Positions 43,608 to 52,671 of a DNA stretch of 64,000 nucleotides are shown in pieces. The stretch is from Bradyrhizobium sp. BRP22 (GTDB taxonomy: Bacteria > Pseudomonadota > Alphaproteobacteria > Rhizobiales > Xanthobacteraceae). The stretch covers positions 62,001 to 126,000 of the forward strand of contig NZ_JADYVX010000017.1 of NCBI RefSeq assembly GCF_020194175.1, in the 5' to 3' direction. The position numbers and the translations under genes were made by a program. The first letter of the stretch is position 1, and each line of letters starts with the position of its first letter. The notes under the pieces were generated by a model, which worked only from the letters and a program-made list of their open reading frames with translations, was not told the origin of the DNA and did not search any database.

Positions 43608-44328
43608 AGCCACCGGCATCAGGAAGGTGTTCGGCAAGCTCACTGCGCTCGATGGAGCGGGGCTGACGGTCTCCGAGAACGAATTCCACGGCCTGATCGG
43701 CCCGAACGGTTCGGGCAAGAGCACGCTGATGAAATGTGTCGCCGGCGCCGAAACGCCGACCGAAGGCATCGTGCGCTTTGCGGGCAACGACATCACCGCG
43801 CTGTCGCCGACCGAGCGCGCCCGTGCCGGCATGAGCCTGAAATTCCAGATCACCAGCGTGCTGCCGTCGCTGTCGCTCTACGACAACATCCTGCTGGCGC
43901 TGCAGGCGCAATGTTCGCTGCTCGATCTCGTGTTGTCGCGCACCCGCGGCATATTGCACGACCAGGTCATGGCGATGCTCACGCAATTCCGGCTCGCCGA
44001 TCGCGCCCATGAGCCGGCGGCGACGCTGTCGCACGGCCAGCAGCAATGGCTGGAGATCGCGATGGCGCTCGCCGGCAAGCCGCGGCTGTTGCTGCTGGAC
44101 GAGCCGACCGGCGGCATGAGCCTGGAGGAGCGGCGCGTCACCGGGGAATTGCTGCAGCCGATCAAGTCGCATTGCTCGCTCGTCATCGTCGAGCATGACC
44201 TCGATTTCATCCGCGACATCTGCGATCGCCTCACCGTGCTCGACCAGGGCCGCGTGCTGGAGAGCGGCACGGTCGCCGAGATCCAGGCGAGCAAGGACGT
44301 ACAGGAGATCTATCTGCGCCGTGCCTGA
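43594..44328 (+). CDS. ABC transporter ATP-binding protein (LivG/UrtD-like)
   Basis: A 244-residue ATPase. Walker A GPNGSGKST, signature LSHGQQQWLEIAMAL (the LSHGQ form common in UrtD) and Walker B LLLLDEPTGGMS. Starts inside the end of the LivM-like gene and overlaps the next ATPase gene. The signature favours a urea/amide transporter over a classical leucine transporter. Confidence 0.92.
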   Translation: MPLLEATGIRKVFGKLTALDGAGLTVSENEFHGLIGPNGSGKSTLMKCVAGAETPTEGIVRFAGNDITALSPTERARAGMSLKFQITSVLPSLSLYDNILLALQAQCSLLDLVLSRTRGILHDQVMAMLTQFRLADRAHEPAATLSHGQQQWLEIAMALAGKPRLLLLDEPTGGMSLEERRVTGELLQPIKSHCSLVIVEHDLDFIRDICDRLTVLDQGRVLESGTVAEIQASKDVQEIYLRRA

Positions 44329-45022
44329 CAGCCAGTTCCTCGATATCATCAATCTCGACGCCGGCTATGGCCGCAGCCAGGTGCTGTTCGACGTCAATAT
44401 CGGCATTCCCTGGCGCGGCGGCGTCGCCGTGCTCGGCCGCAACGGCGCCGGCAAGACCACGCTGATGAAGACCATTGTCGGCGAGCTCGGCCTGTGGAAC
44501 GGCGCGCTGAAATTCGACGGCAAGGATATCGGCCGCCGCCCGACCGAGGAGCGCGTGCGGCTCGGCATCGGCTATGTGCCGCAGGAGCATTCGGTGTTTG
44601 CGCGGCTGTCGGTGCGCGACAATCTCGCGGTCGGCGCGCTCTATAGTCACGACGCAGCCGCCATCGACCGGGTGCTGGCGATCTTCCCGAAACTCGCCCA
44701 GCGCCTCGATCAACCGGCCGGCACGCTATCGGGCGGCGAGCGCAAGATGCTGGCGATCGGCCGCGCGATGCTCGGCGATCCGAAACTGCTGCTGCTGGAT
44801 GAGCCGACCGAGGGCGTCTGGATCGGCGTGATCGAGGAGATCACCGAACGGCTGATCGAGCTGGCCAAGGAGATCGCCGTGGTCATCGTCGAGCAGCATC
44901 TCGAGCTGGCGCTGCGGGTGGCCGACTACGCCTATGTGCTCGATCGTGGCCGCGTCGCGCTGAAGGGGCCGGCCGCCGACGTCAGGGACGACCCGGAACT
45001 GCTGCGGTATCTGGCTCCCTAA
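44321..45022 (+). CDS. ABC transporter ATP-binding protein (LivF/UrtE-like)
   Basis: A 233-residue ATPase. Walker A GRNGAGKTT, signature LSGGERKMLAIGRAM and Walker B LLLLDEPTEGVW, a UrtE-like ending. GTG start overlaps the LivG-like stop by eight bases. Completes the five-component transporter. Confidence 0.92.
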   Translation: MPDSQFLDIINLDAGYGRSQVLFDVNIGIPWRGGVAVLGRNGAGKTTLMKTIVGELGLWNGALKFDGKDIGRRPTEERVRLGIGYVPQEHSVFARLSVRDNLAVGALYSHDAAAIDRVLAIFPKLAQRLDQPAGTLSGGERKMLAIGRAMLGDPKLLLLDEPTEGVWIGVIEEITERLIELAKEIAVVIVEQHLELALRVADYAYVLDRGRVALKGPAADVRDDPELLRYLAP

Positions 45023-45176
45023 ACGGCTTGTGCGGGCCTTTCCGTCATCACTTTTGGGGGCCGACCGGGCATTTGGTCTCGATTGTGCCCAAGTCTTGTT
45101 CCGTGATATCTCCAATTCATTCGGTGAATCCCTTCTGGAGCCCGTCAGAGGCTCTGATGCGCCGAACCGGGGTTAG

Positions 45177-46193
45177 ATGGGTCACATTGGGACAGGTGCA
45201 GCCGAGCGCCCGCGGGGTGGTGCTCGATGGGTGGGCAAGGCGACATTTTCTGTCGCCTCGTTTGCGTTGGCGTCTGCCCTTGCCGCCTGGATCACAGAGA
45301 TTAACCCCTTGGATTTGCTGCGCGGTTCGGCCTTGGCGAACACGTCGGCGGCGATTTCCTTCAACGATCGGTTCGGGACGCGCTCAACGCTCGATTCGGC
45401 CTTCATCTACTACCCCTCGCGCCCGGTTCTTCGCGGCAGCCGTACCGATTTCAACGCCGAATTCGCCCATATCCAGGGTTCGCTGACCGAGCAGCTCCGC
45501 GACACCGCGGCTGACGGACCTGCGCAATCCAGCCAGCCCAGCCCGCCGTCCTCCACGGTCACGACGATTCCGCTGCCGCGGTCGCGCCCGGTCGAGGCCA
45601 ACCTGCAGGTCAATGATCCGCCCCCGACGCCGGTCGCCCAGGCGGAGGATCGCTCGCTATGGCAGAAGATCACCGACTGGGTGCCGGGACGGCTGCAGCT
45701 GGCCTCCCTGGAGCCGAATGGCGGAATCCTGCCGGGTACCGGTCCGAGCCTGACGACGCTCGGCTATGACAGCACCACCGCCGTCTACGACATCACGGCG
45801 CGCACCGTTTACATGCCTGACGGCACCAAGCTCGAGGCGCATTCGGGCCTGGGCAGCCTGATGGATGACCCCTCCCGCGTGAATGCCCGCAACGTCGGCG
45901 CAACGCCGCCCGGCATGTACGAGATGAAGCCGCGCGAGAAGCTGTTCCATGGCGTGCCGGCGCTGCGCATGATCCCGGTCGACGGCACGGATACGTTCGG
46001 GCGCTCCGGCCTGCTGGCCCACAGCTACATGCTCGGCCCGAACGGCGATTCCAACGGCTGCGTGTCGATCAAGAACTACGACCATTTCCTGAAGGCTTAC
46101 CGCAACGGCGAAATCAAGCGTATCGTCGTCGTGGTCCGGCTCAACGACCGCCCACCGCAGGCGGCAGCCACGCGCTCGGCGTCACAGTCGTAG
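45177..46193 (+). CDS. exported DUF2778 L,D-transpeptidase-like protein
   Basis: A 338-residue protein: an N-terminal hydrophobic segment (about residues 24-42) serving as signal or anchor, a long Pro/Ser/Gln-rich linker, and a C-terminal DUF2778 domain. The catalytic-like motif is HSYMLGPNGDSNGCVSI, with His and Cys as in YkuD/Tlde1 enzymes that cut or modify peptidoglycan. Stand-alone gene. A cell-wall role is expected; a secreted toxin role is known for some relatives, but no immunity gene is seen here. Confidence 0.85.
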   Translation: MGHIGTGAAERPRGGARWVGKATFSVASFALASALAAWITEINPLDLLRGSALANTSAAISFNDRFGTRSTLDSAFIYYPSRPVLRGSRTDFNAEFAHIQGSLTEQLRDTAADGPAQSSQPSPPSSTVTTIPLPRSRPVEANLQVNDPPPTPVAQAEDRSLWQKITDWVPGRLQLASLEPNGGILPGTGPSLTTLGYDSTTAVYDITARTVYMPDGTKLEAHSGLGSLMDDPSRVNARNVGATPPGMYEMKPREKLFHGVPALRMIPVDGTDTFGRSGLLAHSYMLGPNGDSNGCVSIKNYDHFLKAYRNGEIKRIVVVVRLNDRPPQAAATRSASQS

Positions 46194-46215
46194 CAGCGGC
46201 CGCGGGTTCGTTTCA

Positions 46216-46322
46216 CCTCTCCGGCTTGCGGGAGAGGTCGGCGCGCCGCGCCGGGTCAGGGCTCTCTCCACTCAAAGAGTGTCAATCGCGGAGACACCCC
46301 AGCTCTCCCCGCAGCGGGAGAG
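46216..46322. repeat. pair of CTCTCC-type hairpins (REP-like)
   Basis: Two hairpins in the gap between convergent genes: CCTCTCC-N8-GGAGAGG (46216-46237) and CTCTCCC-N6-GGGAGAG (46303-46322). The same CTCTCCCGC/GCGGGAGAG core recurs near 51,590, indicating a repeat family. Likely transcript ends for both flanking genes. Confidence 0.65.
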
Positions 46323-46357
46323 GGAGCACAGCATCCGCCGCGGATGCAAATTCGAAC

Positions 46358-47404
46358 CTAACCCCCGATCTCCTTGCGCACCAGCGCGGCGGCGTCGCAC
46401 ATCGCCTTCAGCTTTCCGAACGCGACATGGCGCGGCATGTATTTCATGCCGCAATCGGGCGCGACCACCAGCCGTTCGGCCGGCACCAGCTTCAGGCCGT
46501 TGCGGATGCGGCCCGCGACCGTGTCCACGCTCTCGATCTCGGGATTGCCGAGGTCGAGCACGCCAAGCATGATCTTTTTCGACGACAGCTCCTTGAGCAC
46601 GCCGAGATCGAGCTTCGGCTGCGCCGCCTCGATCGAGATCTGGTCGGCCGTGGTGTCATTGAGTTCGCCGAGGAAGGAATAGCCGGCCGGCTTGGTCGAG
46701 CCCGGCACGACCGCGGCGTAACCGAAGCAGAGATGCACGACGGTCGGCACCGTGAGCCCCTCAAGGGCGCGGTTGATCGCCTTCACGGCGTAGCGTTTTG
46801 CGAGGTCCGGATTGTTGCGCACCCAGGGCTCGTCGAGCTGGATCACGTCGGCGCCGGCCTTCTGCAGCTCGAGCGCCTCGGCGTTGACGGCCTCGGCGAA
46901 GGCCATCGCGAGCTCCTCGTCGTCCTTGTAGAACTCGTTCTTGGCCTGCTGGCTCATGGTGAACGGGCCAGGCAGGGTGATCTTGGCGGCGCGGTCGGTG
47001 TTCTCTCGCAGGAACTGCATGTCGTGCAGCTCAACCGCGCGCGTGCGCTTCACCGGGCCGACCACGCGCGGCACCGGCGTCGGCGTGCTGCCGGTGCGGG
47101 CGGTGATGATCGCGGGATTTTCGTCATCGATGCCTTCGAGCGCGGTGGCGAAGCGGTTGGAATAGCTTTCGCGGCGGATCTCGCCGTCCGTCACGATGTC
47201 GATGCCGGCGCGCTCCATGTCTCTGATGGCGACGATGGTCGCATCGTCCTGCGCTTCTTCCAGGTGCTCGGCCGGCAACCGCCACATCGCATGCAGGCGG
47301 GTGCGAGGCACGACCTTCGACAGCATGGCGCGATCGACCAGCCATTCCGGCTGCGGGTAGCTGCCGACTACGGTGGTCGGCAAGAGATGCGTCGGAAGGT
47401 TCAT
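46358..47404 (-). CDS. cobalamin-independent methionine synthase-like (MetE C-terminal domain) protein
   Basis: A 348-residue TIM-barrel protein matching the MetE C-terminal catalytic domain: VVGSYPQPEW at the start, DGEIRRES, and zinc-site elements HLCFGY and APDCGMKY. It lacks the N-terminal MetE domain, as in stand-alone methyltransferase-like or epoxyalkane-coenzyme-M-transferase-like paralogues. AAGGAGA precedes the ATG. Downstream of the fumarylacetoacetase-type gene; substrate unknown. Confidence 0.88.
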   Translation of the reverse strand: MNLPTHLLPTTVVGSYPQPEWLVDRAMLSKVVPRTRLHAMWRLPAEHLEEAQDDATIVAIRDMERAGIDIVTDGEIRRESYSNRFATALEGIDDENPAIITARTGSTPTPVPRVVGPVKRTRAVELHDMQFLRENTDRAAKITLPGPFTMSQQAKNEFYKDDEELAMAFAEAVNAEALELQKAGADVIQLDEPWVRNNPDLAKRYAVKAINRALEGLTVPTVVHLCFGYAAVVPGSTKPAGYSFLGELNDTTADQISIEAAQPKLDLGVLKELSSKKIMLGVLDLGNPEIESVDTVAGRIRNGLKLVPAERLVVAPDCGMKYMPRHVAFGKLKAMCDAAALVRKEIGG

Positions 47405-47443
47405 GACATTCTCCTTGTTGTTTGTTGTTATTGGTCGAAGGGA

Positions 47444-48313
47444 TCAGGCCGCACGCGTCGCCGCGGCGGCTTGTTCGTCCTTCACGGGATTGCGCAGCAC
47501 GCCGATGCCGGAAATCTCGACCTCGACCACGTCGCCGTCCTTCATCCATAGTGGTGGGTTGCGATAGGCGCCGACGCCACCGGTGGTGCCGGTGACGATG
47601 ACGTCGCCGGGCGCAAGCTCGGTGAAGGTGGAACAGTAGGCGATCAGGGCAGGGACGTCGAACACGAGGTCCGAGATCGGCGCGGCCTGCACCTCGACGC
47701 CGTTGAGGCGGGTGGCGATGCTCTGCTTGCTGATGTCGGGAATTTCATCCGTCGTCACCATCCACGGGCCGAAGGCGCCGGTGCCGACGAAATTCTTGCC
47801 GGGCGCGAATTGCGAGGTGTGGCGCTGCCAGTCGCGGATGCTGCCGTCATTGTAGCAGGCATAGCCCGCGACATGCCCAAGCGCGGCCTCGCGCGAAATC
47901 CGACGGCCAGGCTTGCCGATGATGACGGCCATCTCGCCCTCATAGTCGAAGCGCTCGGACTCCAGCGGTCGGATCATCGGCTGGCCCGCGCCGACCTGGC
48001 TGTTGGCGAAACGGGTGAAGATCATCGGATGCGGCGGCGTCGGGTGGCCGCTCTCGGCAAGATGCGTGGCGTAGTTGACGCCGATGCAGAGGATCTTGTC
48101 GGGATCTGGCACAGTCGGCAGCAACTCGACATCCTTGAGCGCGTAGTCCGCGCGGTCGCCCTGCAGCTTCTTCAATTCGTCAAGCGAGCCCTTCGCAAGC
48201 AGCGCCTTGAGTGTCGGAAAATCCCTCAGCCGCTTGCCGGCGTCGATCACGCCGGCGTCGGTGACGATGCCGTAGCTCGCGACATTGGCCGCCTTGAAAC
48301 TTGCGATCTTCAT
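47444..48313 (-). CDS. fumarylacetoacetate hydrolase family protein
   Basis: A 289-residue FAH-fold enzyme. Metal-binding and active-site signatures: CIGVNYATHLAESG, RFDYEGEMAVIIGKPGR and GDVIVTGTTGGVG. Such enzymes split or isomerise diketo acids in aromatic catabolism. ATG overlaps the deacetylase stop by four bases, so it is coupled to that gene. Start selected at MKIASFKAAN; upstream open frame is noise. Confidence 0.93.
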   Translation of the reverse strand: MKIASFKAANVASYGIVTDAGVIDAGKRLRDFPTLKALLAKGSLDELKKLQGDRADYALKDVELLPTVPDPDKILCIGVNYATHLAESGHPTPPHPMIFTRFANSQVGAGQPMIRPLESERFDYEGEMAVIIGKPGRRISREAALGHVAGYACYNDGSIRDWQRHTSQFAPGKNFVGTGAFGPWMVTTDEIPDISKQSIATRLNGVEVQAAPISDLVFDVPALIAYCSTFTELAPGDVIVTGTTGGVGAYRNPPLWMKDGDVVEVEISGIGVLRNPVKDEQAAAATRAA

Positions 48314-48975
48314 GGTCTGACACTTTCTTCGATGGAGGAAACATAGGCGTCGATTGGCAGCTCGATCTCGCCTGCGCGGATAGGGACGCAGTCGGGCGGA
48401 AAATCCTGACGGAAGCGGGCGCCTAGCGCCTTGGCGCGATCGAGAAAATCCTCGAGATGGTCCATCGCGCCGGTCGGCAGGTCGTGCACCACCATCAACG
48501 TCCAGGGCTGCGAACGGCATTGATCGAGCGCGCGATCGACCCAGCCGTCAGGATCGTCCCAGTCGCGCGGGATCGCGTTCCAGAGCACGCAGCTATGCTT
48601 GTTGCGGGTGAGGTAATCGACGACGGACGGCTTGAGCAGCCGGTCGTCGAGATTGCCGCCGCCGCCGAACGGCCGGAACCAGCGCTGCGGATGGGCGAGG
48701 GAGCCGATCGCAGCCTGCGTGCGCCCGATCTCGTTCTCGGCCGTATTCGCATCCACCTGCTGGCCGAGCGGAATGCTGTGGCTGAAGGTGTGATTGCCGA
48801 TCCAGTGGCCGTCCTCATGGGCGCGGACTGCGAGCGCGCGCCGTGCGGGATCAGAAAGCTTCTCGCCGATCACGAAGAACGTCGTCTTGATGTCGCGTTC
48901 GCGCAAGGTGTCGAGTACGCGCGGCGTGACCTCCGGCTCCGGGCCATTGTCGAAACTCATCGTCAGGTCAAACAC
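48310..48975 (-). CDS. polysaccharide deacetylase family protein
   Basis: A 221-residue NodB-fold protein. Motif 1 is MSFDNGP (second metal Asp replaced by Asn), motif 2 HTFSHS and motif 3 RPFGGGG. The GTG start has AAAGGA upstream; no signal peptide, so it is cytoplasmic. Its coupling to a fumarylacetoacetase-like gene and a NitT-type transporter suggests small-molecule amide hydrolysis rather than polysaccharide modification. Confidence 0.87.
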   Translation of the reverse strand: MFDLTMSFDNGPEPEVTPRVLDTLRERDIKTTFFVIGEKLSDPARRALAVRAHEDGHWIGNHTFSHSIPLGQQVDANTAENEIGRTQAAIGSLAHPQRWFRPFGGGGNLDDRLLKPSVVDYLTRNKHSCVLWNAIPRDWDDPDGWVDRALDQCRSQPWTLMVVHDLPTGAMDHLEDFLDRAKALGARFRQDFPPDCVPIRAGEIELPIDAYVSSIEESVRP

Positions 48976-48987
48976 GCATGCATTCCT

Positions 48988-49788
48988 TTACGTCGCCGGC
49001 TGCACGGCGCCGGACCCGATCTCGTCGGCGGCGCTCTGGCCGGCGCGAGTGCCGGTCTGCCAGATCGCGGCCTTGCGCTCGATCCACTTGATCAAGGCGT
49101 TGAAGGCCATCGCCATGAACAGCACCAGCAGCACGCCGGCGAACACATGCGGGCTGTCGAGTATGGTACGGTAGCGCGAGATCAGATAGCCGATGCCGGC
49201 GGACGAGATCAGCATCTCCGACACCACCACGCCGACGATGACGAGCGCACCGCCGACGCGCAGGCCCGACAGCACGGTCGGGATCGCAGCCGGGATGATG
49301 ACACGGACGAGGCGCTGGCTCAGTGTCGCGCCCATGCTGCGCGCGGCAAGGATGAGCTGCGGGTCGATGGTCTGGATTCCCGCCGCGGTCGCGAGCATCG
49401 TCGGCAGGAAGCCGTAGATCGAGGCAAAGGCGATCTTGGATTCGGTGCCGATGCCGAGCCAGACCGTGAACACGGGATAGAGGATCACGAGCGGCACTGC
49501 GTAAAGGCTCGAGACCATCGGCATGATCAGCACGCGGGGCCGCGGCAGGCTGCCGACGATGGCGCCGAGCAGGATGCCGCCGCCGCAGGCGAACGCCATC
49601 GAGATCGCGACCTCATAGAGCGTCACCGCCAGCGCGTGGCCGTATTCCGGCGCCTCGTTCCATCCGGCCCTGAGCGTCGACGACAGCGACGGCAGGAACA
49701 GTTCCGGAATGAGGCCGGTGCGCGGCAGGATCTCCCACAGCGCGATCAGGCCGATCACGATCAGATGCCGCAGCCTTTTCGCGCTCAT
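48988..49788 (-). CDS. ABC transporter permease (NitT/TauT-like)
   Basis: A 266-residue inner-membrane permease with six hydrophobic segments and the permease loop RSMGATLSQRLVRVIIPAAIP. One of two different permeases in this operon; the second is encoded upstream, past the ATPase gene. They probably form a heterodimer. Confidence 0.9.
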   Translation of the reverse strand: MSAKRLRHLIVIGLIALWEILPRTGLIPELFLPSLSSTLRAGWNEAPEYGHALAVTLYEVAISMAFACGGGILLGAIVGSLPRPRVLIMPMVSSLYAVPLVILYPVFTVWLGIGTESKIAFASIYGFLPTMLATAAGIQTIDPQLILAARSMGATLSQRLVRVIIPAAIPTVLSGLRVGGALVIVGVVVSEMLISSAGIGYLISRYRTILDSPHVFAGVLLVLFMAMAFNALIKWIERKAAIWQTGTRAGQSAADEIGSGAVQPAT

Positions 49789-49797
49789 TCTTAAGCC

Positions 49798-50604
49798 TCA
49801 CGCCGATTTGCGAATGTGCCGCCAGATGCGGTCGCGCAGCGTGCCGAAGGCATCTCCGCTCAGCATCTCATAGGTGCGCGGCCGCGGCAGCGGCACCTGC
49901 AGATGGTCGACGATGCGGCCGGGCCGCGCCGACATCACGATCACCTCGTCGGCGAGGTAGACGGCCTCGGTCAGGCTGTGGGTGACGAACACCACCGTCT
50001 TACCGGTCGCGGACCAGATGCGCAGCAATTCGTCGCCCATGGTCATGCGGGTCTGCTCGTCGAGCGCGGCAAACGGCTCGTCCATCAACAGCACTGGCGG
50101 ATCCTGCACCAGACCGCGCGCGATCGAGACGCGTTGCTTCATGCCGCCCGACAACTCATGCGGATGACGCTTGCCGAAACCGTCGAGCCCGACCAGCTTC
50201 AGCGCCTCCTGCGCCTTGGCGCGACGTTCGCTCTTGGCGACGCCGCGCAGCGCCAGCGGAAACTCGACATTCTCCTCCGCGGTAAGCCAGGGAAAGAGGC
50301 TGGCTTCCTGGAACACCACGCCGACGCGGTCCGGGTCGGGTTTGGGGATCGGCGCGCCGTTGATGGTGATGGTGCCCGTGGTCTGCTGGCGCAGGCCGGC
50401 CATCATCATCAGAAGCGTCGACTTGCCGCAGCCGCTCGGGCCGACCAGCACGACGAAGCGGCCCGGCTTGATCTCGAGCGAGACGTTTTCGAGCGCGACG
50501 ACGTCCTGCGTCGAGGTCTTGAACACCTGCCCGACATTCCTGACCTCGATCGCGCCGGCGCGCGGCGGAGGCTTTAGCGGTGTTACGTTCGCCAATGGCT
50601 GCAT
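49798..50604 (-). CDS. ABC transporter ATP-binding protein (NitT/TauT-like)
   Basis: A 268-residue ATPase. Walker A GPSGCGKST, Q-loop VFQEASLFPW, signature LSGGMKQRVSIARGL and Walker B VLLMDEPFAALD. It starts inside the 3' end of the upstream permease gene (22-base overlap). Signature canonical, unlike the ATPase near 14,300. Confidence 0.92.
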   Translation of the reverse strand: MQPLANVTPLKPPPRAGAIEVRNVGQVFKTSTQDVVALENVSLEIKPGRFVVLVGPSGCGKSTLLMMMAGLRQQTTGTITINGAPIPKPDPDRVGVVFQEASLFPWLTAEENVEFPLALRGVAKSERRAKAQEALKLVGLDGFGKRHPHELSGGMKQRVSIARGLVQDPPVLLMDEPFAALDEQTRMTMGDELLRIWSATGKTVVFVTHSLTEAVYLADEVIVMSARPGRIVDHLQVPLPRPRTYEMLSGDAFGTLRDRIWRHIRKSA

Positions 50605-51338
50605 CGCGTTTCCACCCATCTGATCAGTTCGTTGAAGGTCATCGCGATCGCCGCGACCATGACCACGCCTGCCAGCAATTGCTTCATCTGGAAATTCTCG
50701 CCCCAGGTCGCGATCTGGTGGCCGATACCGTCGCGCGAGGCGTACATCTCGGCGAGGATCACGCCGGTAAGGTTGAAGATCATGGAGATCCGCAGCGCTT
50801 CCAAGAGCACCGGCAGCATGCTCGGCAGATAGACGCGGAACGCGGTCTGCGCGGGCGTAGCGCCGTAGGAGCGGGCGACCGTCAAATGCTCCACCTTCAC
50901 CGACTCCACCGCCGTCGTGGTCGACATGATCACGATGAAGATGGTCGAGAAGAAGCCGAACCCGACCTTTTGCGAGAAGCCGACGCCGAATACCAGGATG
51001 AACATCGGCAGGAAGATCGATTTCGGGATGCTGAAGGCGAAGAACAACAGCGGCTTCGCCACTTCGGCAAAGTAGCGGTTCTCCGCGATCAGGAAGCCGA
51101 TCAGCGCGCCGCAGGGGACCGCGAGCGCGAAAGCGGCCAGCACCTCGGTCGCCGTCACCATCAGATCCTTGCGCACGGCGGCGCGCTGCAGGAGATCGCC
51201 GAGCGTCACCAGCGTATCGGAGGCCGACGGCAGCAGCCGCGGATTGACGATGCCGGTGCGCGACAGCAATTCCCACAGCGCAAAGATCGCGATCACGATC
51301 GCGATCCGCGCCAGCTTTATGGTCAAGTTACCCTGCAT
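50583..51338 (-). CDS. ABC transporter permease (NitT/TauT-like)
   Basis: A 251-residue permease with six hydrophobic segments and loop VARSYGATPAQTAFRVYLPSMLP. Separated from the binding-protein gene upstream by a repeat mosaic of about 300 bases but in the same orientation and clearly part of the same system. Confidence 0.9.
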   Translation of the reverse strand: MQGNLTIKLARIAIVIAIFALWELLSRTGIVNPRLLPSASDTLVTLGDLLQRAAVRKDLMVTATEVLAAFALAVPCGALIGFLIAENRYFAEVAKPLLFFAFSIPKSIFLPMFILVFGVGFSQKVGFGFFSTIFIVIMSTTTAVESVKVEHLTVARSYGATPAQTAFRVYLPSMLPVLLEALRISMIFNLTGVILAEMYASRDGIGHQIATWGENFQMKQLLAGVVMVAAIAMTFNELIRWVETRCSHWRT

Positions 51339-51647
51339 CTCGATCTCGCTTCAGCTCTCCCGCTTGCTTGCGGGGAGAGGGAGAATACGCATCTCCCGTT
51401 TGGCAACCTCGCCGCCAAGCGGCCTTTGAAGTCACCTCGCCCGCTTGCGGGAGAGGCGTAGGCCGCCTTTGGCGGCCGTTCTTAAGGAGAACGCCGAAGC
51501 GAAGCTTCGGCTATGGCGTAGCGCCGGGTGCGGGCTCTCTCCCCACGGGGAATCCCATTGCGGAGACACCCTCACCCCAACCCTCTCCCGCAAGCGGGAG
51601 AGGGGGCGCAGCGTTCATCGCGGATACAGTCCACTCGAGTTTCGACA
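51339..51647. other. intergenic gap filled by repeat mosaic
   Basis: About 310 bases inside a transporter operon with no gene. They hold several hairpins of the REP type (listed separately), one of which shares its CTCTCCCGC core with the gap near 46,300. Confidence 0.7.
51461..51603. repeat. mosaic of three perfect hairpins (REP-like)
   Basis: GGCCGCC-TTT-GGCGGCC (51461-51477), CCGAAGC-GAA-GCTTCGG (51494-51510) and CCTCTCCCGC-AA-GCGGGAGAGG (51582-51603), all perfect. They lie between the binding-protein gene and the first permease gene of one operon, a position where such elements can stabilise the upstream message and lower downstream expression. Confidence 0.75.
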
Positions 51648-52619
51648 TCAGAACTTCGTCGGAACCGGCTTGAACTTGGTGGAGATGATCTCGTCCACCG
51701 GCACGATGTCCTTGAGCCCCCCGAGCTTGGCGAGATCGAGCGAAAGCTGCACGGCGGCGGGCACGTTCGCGGCGCTCATATTGCCATCGGTCTCCAGCTT
51801 CATAATCGTGTTCTCATATTCCAGCGCGGCGATCTCGGCCGGCATCTCGTAGAGCTCCGAAATCAGCTTCACCGTCGTGTCGCGGTTGGCGCGCATGAAT
51901 TGCAGCGCGCCGTAGAGCGCGTTGACGGCCTTCTGCACCACCTCGGGCTTGGCGTCGGCATATTTGTCGAGCACGATCCAGCCGGCGCTCAGGTTCGGCG
52001 GCACCTCCTTGGCATAGTCGAGGATGGTGCGTGCCTCGCCCGACTTCGCAATCTGGAAGCTGAGCGGCGAATAGACCACGGCGGCATCGACATTGCCCGC
52101 GAGCAGGTTCGGCACCAGCCCGCCACCGCCGACCGGCACGCGGGTGAATTCGAGCTTCTTGTCCTGAGCGGTCCACAGCGCGAGCAGGTCGGAGCCGGAG
52201 CCGGCCGAGGTGATCGCGACCTTCTTGCCGTTCAGATCCTTCACCTCAAGCGTCGACTTGACCGGCACCATCAGTTGCCAGCCGAAGCTGCCCATCGCGG
52301 CGTTGGCGACGAGCTTCGACATCACGCCCTTCTTGCGCCCGGCCGACACCAGGGACGGCGGATCGAGGATGATGTCGGCGGCACCTGCTGCCATCGCCTC
52401 GAAGGTCTCGGCGCCGCCGCGGTAAATGGTCAGTTCGGCGTTGATGCCTTCCTTTTCGAACAGCTTCTGCCGCACGGCGGTCTCCGCGATCGTCGTCGGC
52501 CAGTAGGTCTTGGTCGGCAGTCCGACGCGAATTGTCTCGGCCGCGGATGCGGCGACAGGCGCGGCGAGCATGGTGACGGCGATGAGCGACGCCAGGGCAT
52601 GGCGGCGGGAAATGGACAT
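51648..52619 (-). CDS. ABC transporter substrate-binding protein (NitT/TauT-like)
   Basis: A 323-residue periplasmic receptor. Signal peptide (SISRRHALASLIAV...ASAAE; the Arg pair could permit Tat export), then IRVGLPTKTYWPTTIAETA and the NMT1/SsuA-type two-lobe fold. TGGAGGAA ribosome site upstream. First gene of the operon with two permeases, an ATPase, the deacetylase, the FAH-family enzyme and possibly the MetE-like protein. Confidence 0.9.
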   Translation of the reverse strand: MSISRRHALASLIAVTMLAAPVAASAAETIRVGLPTKTYWPTTIAETAVRQKLFEKEGINAELTIYRGGAETFEAMAAGAADIILDPPSLVSAGRKKGVMSKLVANAAMGSFGWQLMVPVKSTLEVKDLNGKKVAITSAGSGSDLLALWTAQDKKLEFTRVPVGGGGLVPNLLAGNVDAAVVYSPLSFQIAKSGEARTILDYAKEVPPNLSAGWIVLDKYADAKPEVVQKAVNALYGALQFMRANRDTTVKLISELYEMPAEIAALEYENTIMKLETDGNMSAANVPAAVQLSLDLAKLGGLKDIVPVDEIISTKFKPVPTKF

Positions 52620-52671
52620 CGTTTGGTTTCCTCCAGGATGCTTGTTGCTTTCCGGGAACTGTTCCCGGCCG

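Noticed and set aside
45177..46193. Type VI secretion toxin assignment for the DUF2778 protein
   Set aside because: Some DUF2778 relatives are secreted toxins, but no immunity gene or secretion gene is nearby, and the N-terminal hydrophobic segment suggests ordinary export.
50605..51276. Upstream extension of the NitT-type ATPase to a 492-codon protein
   Set aside because: It overlaps the permease gene in a wrong frame; the ATG at 50,604 begins a normal ATPase.
51361..51620. Possible CRISPR array or riboswitch in the repeat-rich gap
   Set aside because: Repeats are unlike one another and not regularly spaced; they are separate hairpins of REP type, and the gap lies inside an operon.
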